Part shown: positions 34,640 to 41,980 of the stretch, piece by piece
Layout of the letters: the number at the start of each line of letters is the position of its first letter
Numbering within the stretch: position 1 is the first letter of the stretch
NCBI RefSeq assembly: GCF_048571275.1
Contig: NZ_CP182357.1
Span: 682,001-746,000 of the forward strand
Direction: 5' to 3'
DNA: 64,000 nt
Source: Marinarcus sediminis
Lineage (GTDB): Bacteria; Campylobacterota; Campylobacteria; Campylobacterales; Arcobacteraceae
Translations under genes and position numbers: made by a program
The notes under the pieces: generated by a model
Told to the model about the DNA's origin: nothing
What the model saw: the letters and a program-made list of their open reading frames with translations, nothing else
Databases searched by the model: none

Positions 34640-34909
34640 TTATTTATTTCCACCACATTTTGCATTGGCTGCTTTTGTGTCCGCTTTTTTTGCACCACAA
34701 CCTGCGTTACCTATTTTTTCTTCAACTTTTTTTTCTGCTTTTTGAGCACCACAGTTTCCATTACCCACTTTTTTTTCTACGGGTTTTTCATCCATGTTTC
34801 CACCACATTTTCCTGCACCACATCTTGCATCACTTGCAAATGATGCCGTTGCACTCATGAGACTTGTTCCTAATAATACTCCTGCAACTTTTAAAGCTTT
34901 TTTACTCAT
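34640..34909 (-). CDS. bufA: Bufferin-type RiPP precursor, Cys-repeat
   Basis: An 89-residue precursor with a Sec-type signal (residues 1-25, ending SFA) and five cysteines, at 30, 35, 53, 71 and 85. The mature part carries GKCGG, NCGAQ, GCGAK and AKCGG motifs, related to the EGKCG motif of bufferins. Cys35, 53 and 71 are exactly 18 residues apart, in two near-identical units built on VEKKVGNGNCG and VEEKIGNAGCG. It has a strong AAGGAGATACA site before the ATG and its own promoter. By analogy it is modified in the cytoplasm, exported, and binds copper or another metal. The repeat form is unusual. Confidence 0.85.
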   Translation of the reverse strand: MSKKALKVAGVLLGTSLMSATASFASDARCGAGKCGGNMDEKPVEKKVGNGNCGAQKAEKKVEEKIGNAGCGAKKADTKAANAKCGGNK

Positions 34910-34938
34910 TGTATCTCCTTTTATTATTTAATTAAGGA

Positions 34939-34944
34939 ATTATA
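34939..34944 (-). promoter_or_regulatory. Promoter -10 element for the bufferin genes
   Basis: TATAAT in ACAACTATAATTCC on the minus strand, 30 bases before the bufA start. Confidence 0.5.
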
Positions 34945-34953
34945 GTTGTATAT

Positions 34954-34970
34954 TGTTGGGTTAATGTTGG
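34954..34970 (-). promoter_or_regulatory. Direct repeat upstream of the bufferin promoter
   Basis: TGTTGG occurs at 34954-34959 and 34965-34970 on the plus strand (CCAACA on the minus strand), one 11-base helical turn apart and just upstream of the -10 box. The geometry fits an OmpR-type activator, possibly the nearby regulator. Confidence 0.35.
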
Positions 34971-35038
34971 ATTTAAACCATTTTTTTATATCACTGTAAA
35001 GAGCTATAAGATAAAATCTCACACCAAAAGGATATACA

Positions 35039-35203
35039 ATGAATGAAAAAGATATAAAAGAGTTTTTAACTATGGTCATGCCCATGTTAAAAGATTTGCC
35101 CGAAGAGGAGATTATTGAGAACATCAATAACATTCCAGACATGAGTGAAGAGGAGAGAGCAAAATTCATACAAGCCATTTTGCTTCTGAAAGAGGAGAAG
35201 TAA
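35039..35203 (+). CDS. Small acidic protein, 54 residues, unknown
   Basis: The frame starts at ATG 35039 with AAAAGGAT about seven bases upstream, and encodes a Glu-, Ile- and Met-rich, probably helical protein (LKDLPEEEIIENINNI, MSEEERAKFIQAILLL) without cysteines or a membrane helix. It is divergent from bufA and ends in a hairpin. I recognise no family. The good start signal, amino-acid pattern and terminator support a real gene. Confidence 0.65.
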   Translation: MNEKDIKEFLTMVMPMLKDLPEEEIIENINNIPDMSEEERAKFIQAILLLKEEK

Positions 35204-35223
35204 TCGTATCTCTTGATACGATT
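35202..35223. terminator. Hairpin between convergent genes
   Basis: AATCGTATC-TCTT-GATACGATT forms a nine-base-pair stem between the 54-residue gene and the end of asnB. A strong T tract is lacking on both sides. Confidence 0.55.
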
Positions 35224-35224
35224 C

Positions 35225-37006
35225 TTACATATAGGTTTTTTTAAACCAACGACTGAAAATAAAAATACTCCACAAATGTTGTTTAAACTTTCGCTTAGAT
35301 GCTAAGGCATAAATGTGTTCAATGTACTGCTCATTAAAAAAGTTGGTCTCGTTATTGACCTCTTTGATTAAACGTAGAATTTCATTGCCAAAATGTGCAA
35401 AAATCCACTCATTAAAAGGAGAGTTAAACCCTTTTTTGGTTCGCAGGATAATCTCATCGGGGATATACTTTTTTGCAATCTGTTTTAAAAGGTATTTGTT
35501 CGTATTGCCCACTTTAAGTGAAGATTCAACGCCAAACATATAATCAACCAAACGGAAATCTAAAAAAGGATTTCTCACTTCAATGGAGTTTGCCATGCTC
35601 ATTTTATCCACTTTTGAAAGTAAACTCTCTCCCAACCAAATCTTTAAATCAATGTAACTCATCCAATCTACTGGGTCTTTTTTGGCGGTTTCATTTTTAT
35701 ACTGAGGCACTTTGTTAAACAATCGTTTTTTTTGAATCTCAGTAAATATTTCACCAAAGGAGTTGTATATGTTCTCTTTTTTAACGACACGTCTTAAATA
35801 CTCACTCTCTTTGGTATTGTTTTGAAGTGCTGAAATAATGGTATCTAAAAAAGCTGTTTGCCCACTGCTCAAACTTTTCTCAAACTCATAATAGTTTAAA
35901 AACTTGGCATAGTTGTCGTACCCTAAAAAGAGTTCATCGCTCCCCTCTCCACTTAAAACCGTTTTAATGCCCTGCTCTTTAATTTTTTTGCTCAATAAAT
36001 AAAGTGGTATGGCCGCACTGTCTCCGTGTGGTTCTTCTAAAAACTCCAAAGCTTCATCAAATGCAGCAATAAACTCTTTTTGAGAAATCTCTAAAGGGTG
36101 ATGTTCAGAGTTAATATGTTTTGCAGCAAGTTGCGCATAGGGAAGTTCACTGTAAGTTTTATAATCACTGTAACCCACAGAAAAAGTATGTATCTTTTTG
36201 CCTGAAATATGCGTATACAAAGCAGAAACCAAAGAAGAATCAATGCCCCCACTTAACAGACTTCCTACTTCAACATCGGCTTTTATTCGACTCTCCACAC
36301 TTTCAAACAGCAATGCTTCAATATCTTTTAATGCCGTAGGTTCATCTTTGGTTTTTTTATACGTATTGATTTTATAGTACTTCTTTTTTGTAAAAATACC
36401 TTTTTCATAAAGAATATAACTGCCCGCCTCTAACTTTTGAATATCGGTAAAAAAAGTGTTTTCGTTAATGGGTACAAAGTATTGGAAATATTGACTCAAT
36501 GCCACTTTGTTTATTTTTGGCGTGTATCCCAGCAGTTTTATGATGGGTTTTATCATGCTAGAGAAGATAAATTTGTTCTCTTTAAAATAGTAAAAAAAAG
36601 GTTTTTTGCCGTATCGGTCACGTGCACAAAAATATCTCTCTTTTTTAATATCGTAAATACAAAAACTGAACATACCATTAAGTTTGTTTAAAAAGTTCTC
36701 TTCATATTTTTGATAGAGTCGAATAAGCACTTCGGTATCAGATTGTGTTACACAAGAAAGTGCTTCTTCGTTTTTGAGTGCTTCAAAGTTATAAATCTCT
36801 CCATTAAAGACAATTAAAATATCATCAAAAAGCATGGGTTGATTTGCTTCAGCATCCAAATCAATGATACTTAACCTTGTGTGTCCAAAAAAGTTCTCAT
36901 TCACTTGTTGTGTAGCACTAAAATCGGGCCCTCTATGATGAAGAGAAGCAGTGATGGCTTCAAAATTTTGTTGTGAGTTGTAATTGCACCCTACAATTCC
37001 ACACAT
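35225..37006 (-). CDS. asnB: Asparagine synthetase (glutamine-hydrolysing)
   Basis: A 593-residue enzyme with an N-terminal class II glutaminase domain starting at catalytic Cys2 (MCGIVGCN) and a C-terminal synthetase domain with the ATP-binding SGGIDSS motif and GEGSDELFLGYD. It makes asparagine from aspartate and glutamine. Related family members modify cell-surface or peptidoglycan substrates, and no local context decides this. It ends two bases from the AEC carrier gene, so the two are probably cotranscribed. Confidence 0.92.
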   Translation of the reverse strand: MCGIVGCNYNSQQNFEAITASLHHRGPDFSATQQVNENFFGHTRLSIIDLDAEANQPMLFDDILIVFNGEIYNFEALKNEEALSCVTQSDTEVLIRLYQKYEENFLNKLNGMFSFCIYDIKKERYFCARDRYGKKPFFYYFKENKFIFSSMIKPIIKLLGYTPKINKVALSQYFQYFVPINENTFFTDIQKLEAGSYILYEKGIFTKKKYYKINTYKKTKDEPTALKDIEALLFESVESRIKADVEVGSLLSGGIDSSLVSALYTHISGKKIHTFSVGYSDYKTYSELPYAQLAAKHINSEHHPLEISQKEFIAAFDEALEFLEEPHGDSAAIPLYLLSKKIKEQGIKTVLSGEGSDELFLGYDNYAKFLNYYEFEKSLSSGQTAFLDTIISALQNNTKESEYLRRVVKKENIYNSFGEIFTEIQKKRLFNKVPQYKNETAKKDPVDWMSYIDLKIWLGESLLSKVDKMSMANSIEVRNPFLDFRLVDYMFGVESSLKVGNTNKYLLKQIAKKYIPDEIILRTKKGFNSPFNEWIFAHFGNEILRLIKEVNNETNFFNEQYIEHIYALASKRKFKQHLWSIFIFSRWFKKTYM

Positions 37007-37008
37007 CT

Positions 37009-37956
37009 CTAAACTCCAAAAAAGTGTTTAATGATCTCTAAATAGAAATAAATAAGCACAATAAAAGCAATAGAAGTGATTAAAATAGCACTCGTGACAT
37101 CATGCGGTCTGCAGTTATACAGTGCAGCTAAATTTACATTATTTACTGCTAATGGTACCATAAGTTCCATGAGTAAAATGGCTGCAACATACCCATCTAA
37201 ATCGGAGAGTAAAATCACAATCAATCCCACGAAAGGCAACAAAAGGAGTTTGACAAAGGTGATATGAAAAGAGAGTTTCCAAGCCGTTGTTTTAATGCGT
37301 ATTTCACTTAAATAGATTCCAAAAATAATCAATTGCATCACAATACCTGCGTATGAACCCATCTCTAAGACTCGTTCAAAGTGCATATGAATGGGAATGT
37401 GATAGTAATTAAACACAATTGCAATGACAGAAAACCAAATGGCCGGTATTTTAAAAATGGATTTTAACGAATCTTTAAAAGAGAACTGATCTTTGGCAAA
37501 AAAATATACACTGAAAATATAGATAAAAAAAACATTGGCAATATTTAAGATACTCGTATAAGGGACACTTGCAATTCCAAAAAGTGCAATTCCTAAAGGG
37601 ATACCTAAATTCCCAGTATTCCCCACCAATGAAGCCGCCAAGTAAACCGATTGATCTTTAGAATCAGAAAAAATTCTTTTATTTAAAAGCAATAAGATGG
37701 CCAAGCAGACAAAAATAATACAAAAATATAAAAAAGGAGCAATGATAAACTCAAAGTTAATGGGTGCTCGTGTTAATCCCCAAAATATCAATATGGGTTG
37801 TAAAAAATAGAGATTCAGAAGAATAAAACTTTTTTGATCAATGCGCTCTTTGAATGTTCTTTTGAGAATAAAGCCTATAACAATAAAAAAGTAGATGGTG
37901 GCAACAGAGAGTAATGCTTCGATAACACTTCCTTTAAAAAAAGCAGATTTTAGCAT
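37009..37956 (-). CDS. AEC family transporter (auxin efflux carrier type)
   Basis: A polytopic membrane protein with about ten helices and the AEC pattern (VGNTGNLGIPLGIALFG in the middle, FVKLLLLPFVGLIVILL near the end). Transported compounds in bacteria are mostly organic or amino acids. The only ATG (37956) lies inside a likely promoter box TATGCTAAAAT, whereas AAAGGAAG stands five bases before an in-frame ATC at 37923. Translation may really begin there, giving 304 residues starting (M)EALLSVATIYFF. The transport family is clear; the start is uncertain. Confidence 0.85.
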   Translation of the reverse strand: MLKSAFFKGSVIEALLSVATIYFFIVIGFILKRTFKERIDQKSFILLNLYFLQPILIFWGLTRAPINFEFIIAPFLYFCIIFVCLAILLLLNKRIFSDSKDQSVYLAASLVGNTGNLGIPLGIALFGIASVPYTSILNIANVFFIYIFSVYFFAKDQFSFKDSLKSIFKIPAIWFSVIAIVFNYYHIPIHMHFERVLEMGSYAGIVMQLIIFGIYLSEIRIKTTAWKLSFHITFVKLLLLPFVGLIVILLSDLDGYVAAILLMELMVPLAVNNVNLAALYNCRPHDVTSAILITSIAFIVLIYFYLEIIKHFFGV

Positions 37957-38070
37957 AGAAAAATATAATATTTGATATGTTCAAAGGAGTAATTAAAAAA
38001 GCTAAGCAGAAAACGTAACTTTGCCCACAACCTAAAAAGAAGACGTAAGCAAAGTTTTCTCAAATAAGCA

Positions 38071-39651
38071 TCAAACCATGATTCCTTTAATCATAAAAAA
38101 GACTGCTGCAGATAAAATAGCTGCTGCGGGAACAGTAATTAACCATGCTGCAATGATTTTTTTAACAGCATCTCGTTTTACATATTTAACACTTTTTGCC
38201 TCTTTAAAATTTTTCTTATCTTCTTTTAAATCCAATGTTTTTTCTTCAATTAACTTATATAAAACCACAATTCTTTGATAATGGGCTTTTGATTTTTTAT
38301 CAATGGCTTGGACATCGCTCAACTCTTTTTCAAACGCATCCAGTGCACGTTTATCTCTTCTGAATCGTTTTCTGGCTTTACTGACATAGATTTTTTCACT
38401 TGAGTCTAAATACTCTCTTAAAAATCCTACACCAAATACACCTCCAACGGCAATGTGTGTTGAAGATACTGGCAATCCCAATTGAGAAGCAAGAATAACG
38501 GTTACTGCAGCAGCCATTGCGATTGAAAAAGCACGAACTTGATCAAGTTCAGTGATTTCACTTCCGACGGTTTTAATCAATCGTGGACCATATAAGGCCA
38601 ATCCAATAGCAATACCAATGGCACCTACAGACATAACCCAAAAAGGAATCCCCACTTTTGAAGCAACACCTGCGTTCATCACCGCATCATTAATGGCCGC
38701 CAAAGGTCCAATGGCATTGGCAACATCGTTTGCACCATGAGCAAATGATAAAAGTGCCGCTGCAAAAATAAGAGGAATGGTAAATAAACTGTTAACATCT
38801 TCTCGTGTATTTTTAATTTTTTGTGCCACTTTTGCTACCAAAGGTTTTACAAGCAAAAAAACCAAAAAAGAGATGATTAAGCCAATAACAGATGCCAGAA
38901 AAAAATCAATTTTAATAAGATGTTTGAGCCCTTTTAAAATAATATACGTTGAAAATGCCCAAGACATTGCCGCAATCAAATGTGGCACAAAAACTTGTGC
39001 AGATACAACCATATCTTTTTTAAACATAATGTTACGTTTTATAAAATATAAAACAGCTGCAGCAATAATTCCACCCAAAATAGGTGAGATTACCCATGAA
39101 GCAACAATTTGCGCTACTGTTCCCCAAGCAACAATAGAGAAACCAGCTGCAGCAATTCCTGCTCCCATGACCCCTCCAACGATGGAGTGTGTTGTAGAGA
39201 CAGGAGCACCCACAGATGTGGCAAAGTTAAGCCAAATTGCGGCAGAAAGAAGTGCCGCTGTCATGGCCCAGATAAAAATATCTGGATTGGTGATTAACGC
39301 AGGATCAATGATTCCATTTTTAATGGTTTTAACCACTTCCCCACCTGCAATAAAAGCACCCAATGCTTCAAAAATAGCTGCAATAATAATTGCACCCATC
39401 ATAGTTAATGCTTTTGAACCAACAGCAGGCCCTACATTGTTTGCTACATCGTTTGCACCAATATTCATTGCCATATACGCACCAAATACTGCACCAATAA
39501 TTAAAAAAGTATTGTTTTGTATATTATCATGTGAAGCATAACTGTAAATAAAAACGATTGCAATAAAAAGAAGTGCCAGAGATATTTTCGCGAAACTAGG
39601 CGTAGTTTGACTCGCTGCTTTGTCGAATTTGTCTATTGTTTTAATATCCAA
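38071..39651 (-). CDS. PiT-family inorganic phosphate permease
   Basis: A 526-residue transporter with two copies of the GANDVANN/GANDVANA signature (around residues 65 and 305), about ten to twelve helices and a long charged cytoplasmic loop near residues 420-490 that may form a coiled coil. It uses a proton or sodium gradient to import phosphate or metal-phosphate. The start is a TTG with AAGGG nearby. No phosphate-regulatory genes adjoin it. Confidence 0.93.
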   Translation of the reverse strand: MDIKTIDKFDKAASQTTPSFAKISLALLFIAIVFIYSYASHDNIQNNTFLIIGAVFGAYMAMNIGANDVANNVGPAVGSKALTMMGAIIIAAIFEALGAFIAGGEVVKTIKNGIIDPALITNPDIFIWAMTAALLSAAIWLNFATSVGAPVSTTHSIVGGVMGAGIAAAGFSIVAWGTVAQIVASWVISPILGGIIAAAVLYFIKRNIMFKKDMVVSAQVFVPHLIAAMSWAFSTYIILKGLKHLIKIDFFLASVIGLIISFLVFLLVKPLVAKVAQKIKNTREDVNSLFTIPLIFAAALLSFAHGANDVANAIGPLAAINDAVMNAGVASKVGIPFWVMSVGAIGIAIGLALYGPRLIKTVGSEITELDQVRAFSIAMAAAVTVILASQLGLPVSSTHIAVGGVFGVGFLREYLDSSEKIYVSKARKRFRRDKRALDAFEKELSDVQAIDKKSKAHYQRIVVLYKLIEEKTLDLKEDKKNFKEAKSVKYVKRDAVKKIIAAWLITVPAAAILSAAVFFMIKGIMV

Positions 39652-39699
39652 AATTAACCCTTTATTTTTGTTACTAAATTGTAATCAAGATATGTCAGA

Positions 39700-39705
39700 A
39701 TTATA
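39700..39705 (-). promoter_or_regulatory. Promoter -10 element for the phosphate permease
   Basis: A perfect TATAAT (CCACTATAATTCTG) on the minus strand, about 50 bases before the TTG start at 39651. Confidence 0.5.
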
Positions 39706-39841
39706 GTGGGAAGTTGTTTAGTAAAGATTTAAGGAAGCACAATATTTTTATAGTAAATATAGTGTTTTTATTTAGTAACTCTATATTTTATGTCAAAAGA
39801 AGTTGTAAATTTTAAGATGAATTTACTCTTTTTTCTTCTTT

Positions 39842-40084
39842 TTAGAGAACCCTGCACCCTTTTTTTTTTTTTTCCAAATCGAGTTTTTCAATAAGTTCCA
39901 TATAATTAATCTCATTGGAGTGCAAAGTTGCAAAACATTGTGCAACTACCGCAATGGCATTAGGCACTTCACCCTTGGTTTTATACGCTTGAATGTTCTT
40001 TTCATTCACTTTAATTAAATTGGCAAATTTTGGCAGAGTAATTTCAGCATCTAAAAGCAGTTTTTTAAAATCGATAAAAGTCAT
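39842..40084 (-). CDS. Small helix-turn-helix protein with a 14-A tract near its end
   Basis: An 80-residue protein whose middle (LPKFANLIKVNEKNIQAYKTKGEVPNAIAVVA) looks like a Cro/XRE-type helix-turn-helix. The coding strand has 14 consecutive A residues (complement of the T run at 39860-39873). In the sequence as given the protein ends KKKKGCRVL. With 13 or 16 A residues it would end KGAGFSKKKKKE, which looks more natural. Slippage, phase variation or a sequencing length error could each account for this. Its targets are unknown. Confidence 0.75.
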   Translation of the reverse strand: MTFIDFKKLLLDAEITLPKFANLIKVNEKNIQAYKTKGEVPNAIAVVAQCFATLHSNEINYMELIEKLDLEKKKKGCRVL

Positions 40085-40199
40085 GGGGTATCCTTAGTGA
40101 TATATGCAATCATACATAAATCTCTATAAATTATTACTAAAATATATAACTAAAGAGGAGAATGTGTTCTATTTGAGTTGTTTACAACAGAAGAGGAGA

Positions 40200-41735
40200 T
40201 TAATCTCTTCTTCTGCTTCTTGAACTTGATGATGAATCTGATCCAGATTTTGAACCACCATAAGAGCTTGAGTTTCCTCGTCCTCTCGATGAATTCGAAC
40301 TTGGTTTTGAACCAGAGTTGCTTCTGCTTCCACTGCTTCTATTTCTAGAAAAGTTTCCTCGTCCTCTGTTTCCACCTCGTCTTTTGTCATATCCGTCATC
40401 TTTTTCATTTTTCATTCGCTCAAAAAGTCTCTCAATATCACTTTCTGACTTTCCAATGAAATTGCTTCCTTTAACAGACGTGTCATTTGCAAGCATAGAG
40501 GCAAGTTTATAGGCGATTGTTTCCATATCAAAATCAGCTTTTAACTCTTCAAACAGTGTTACAACACTGTCTTCAATTTTTTGTTCTCTGATTTTTTGAA
40601 GGAATGAAGAGACTTTTTTATCTTTAACACTCTTAATATTTGGAATCACTTTCGCTTCTAATTTTCCACCCGTTGTTTTTTGAATTTTTTGAATCATTCT
40701 AAACTCATGTGGAGTTACAATAGAGATGGCTTTACCCTCTTTCCCTGCTCGTCCAGTTCGTCCAATTCTATGCACATATGACTCACTGTCAAAAGGTAAA
40801 TGGTAGTTAAAAACGTGACTGACATCGTTTACATCTAATCCACGTGCAGCAACGTCAGTTGCAATAAGCACTTCAAGTTTACTTTTTTTGAAAGCGTTAA
40901 TGGCTTCTTCTCTTTGTCTTTGCTCCATATCTCCATGAAGACCTTTTGCACTAAACCCTTGAGATACAAGGAATGTTGACAATCTGTCAACCTCTTTTTT
41001 AGTTCGACAAAAAATGATTGATTTTTCAGGGTTTTTAAAATCATACAATCGAATTAACGCGTCATCTCTTTCGTGTTCATCCACCACATAAAAAGTTTGT
41101 GTGATTTTATTGTTGGTCATTTCTGCTTTAGTAATAGTAATAAACTCTGGTTCGATTAAAATGGTTTGTGCCAATTTTTTAATGGCCAATGGCATTGTTG
41201 CAGAAAACAGCAATGTTTGTCTTGTTTTTGGTAAAAAAGTAAAGATCTCTTTAATGTCATCAAGAAATCCCATATCAAGCATTTCATCTGCTTCATCAAG
41301 CACAACATAATCTGGAGCAATCTTAATTTTATTCCCTTTAAGAAGGTCTAAAAATCTTCCTGGTGTTGCTACAATAACAGAAGCATTTTCAATATGATTC
41401 AACTGTCTTGAGTATGATTGTCCCCCATACACAGTTGCTGTTTTAATGTTTAAAAATTTTCCAAATCTGAAAATTTCATCCGAAACTTGCATAGCAAGCT
41501 CTCTTGTTGGAACAATAACAACAGCTTCTACGCTGCCATCACATTTCAATTTATTTAAAATTGGAAGACCAAATGCTGCAGTTTTACCTGTACCGGTATG
41601 GGCTTGTCCCACCATATCTTTTCCTGCTAATATAACAGGAATCGCATCTTTTTGAATTGGACTTGGTTCTTTAAAACCTGCCTCATCAATCGATTGTTGT
41701 AGTTTACTTTTGAAATTAAATTCATTAAAAGTCAT
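40200..41735 (-). CDS. DEAD-box RNA helicase
   Basis: A 511-residue ATP-dependent RNA helicase with motif I AHTGTGKTAAFGLP, motif II DEAD (VVLDEADEMLDMGF), motif III SAT, and motif VI HRIGRTGRAGKEG. The tail from about residue 445 is a low-complexity stretch rich in Arg, Gly, Ser and Asn (RGGNRGRGNFSRNR), a common RNA-binding appendage. The long leader upstream suggests cold-shock-type regulation. The paralogue type (RhlE or CsdA) cannot be settled from sequence alone. Confidence 0.94.
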   Translation of the reverse strand: MTFNEFNFKSKLQQSIDEAGFKEPSPIQKDAIPVILAGKDMVGQAHTGTGKTAAFGLPILNKLKCDGSVEAVVIVPTRELAMQVSDEIFRFGKFLNIKTATVYGGQSYSRQLNHIENASVIVATPGRFLDLLKGNKIKIAPDYVVLDEADEMLDMGFLDDIKEIFTFLPKTRQTLLFSATMPLAIKKLAQTILIEPEFITITKAEMTNNKITQTFYVVDEHERDDALIRLYDFKNPEKSIIFCRTKKEVDRLSTFLVSQGFSAKGLHGDMEQRQREEAINAFKKSKLEVLIATDVAARGLDVNDVSHVFNYHLPFDSESYVHRIGRTGRAGKEGKAISIVTPHEFRMIQKIQKTTGGKLEAKVIPNIKSVKDKKVSSFLQKIREQKIEDSVVTLFEELKADFDMETIAYKLASMLANDTSVKGSNFIGKSESDIERLFERMKNEKDDGYDKRRGGNRGRGNFSRNRSSGSRSNSGSKPSSNSSRGRGNSSSYGGSKSGSDSSSSSRSRRRD

Positions 41736-41921
41736 TGTGTTACCTTTGTGTATTTTCTCTGCATTAAAAGAGAATTATTAAAAAAATACACCTATATATA
41801 ACTATCTAACTAATTAAAAAAATCCCTAACTTGGTAAAAACAAAAGTTATGTGTTTCAAACAGGTCTTTGAAGTCGATTCAAAAGAACAGTATAAGTATA
41901 TAATTGTGTATATTTTTGCGG

Positions 41922-41927
41922 ATTATA
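41922..41927 (-). promoter_or_regulatory. Promoter -10 element for the DEAD-box helicase
   Basis: TATAAT in TTAAGTATAATCCGC on the minus strand. If used, it makes a leader of about 180 bases before the ATG at 41735. Confidence 0.45.
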
Positions 41928-41953
41928 CTTAAATATAGATTAATTCAAGCTTT

Positions 41954-41980
41954 AAGAAAAGGGCGAGCTGCCCTATTCTT
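41954..41980 (-). terminator. Hairpin at the end of accC
   Basis: AAGAATAGGGC and GCCCTTTTCTT pair with one mismatch around a five-base loop and overlap the accC stop codon. No strong T tract follows, so it is a probable but weak terminator. Confidence 0.45.

Noticed and set aside
37981..38060. Imperfect inverted repeat AGAAAAC/ACTTTGC ... GCAAAGTTTTCT after the phosphate permease gene
   Set aside because: Long, interrupted and without a T tract; too weak to call a terminator or element.
38777..39541. A 254-codon open frame on the strand opposite the phosphate permease
   Set aside because: It mirrors the repeated, hydrophobic codons of the PiT gene; it has no ribosome-binding site or family resemblance, while the minus-strand frame has clear GANDVANN motifs.
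40169..40408. Acidic frame overlapping the helicase tail on the same strand
   Set aside because: It is the frame-shifted reading of the Arg-Gly-Ser-rich low-complexity end of the helicase and has no own start signal.
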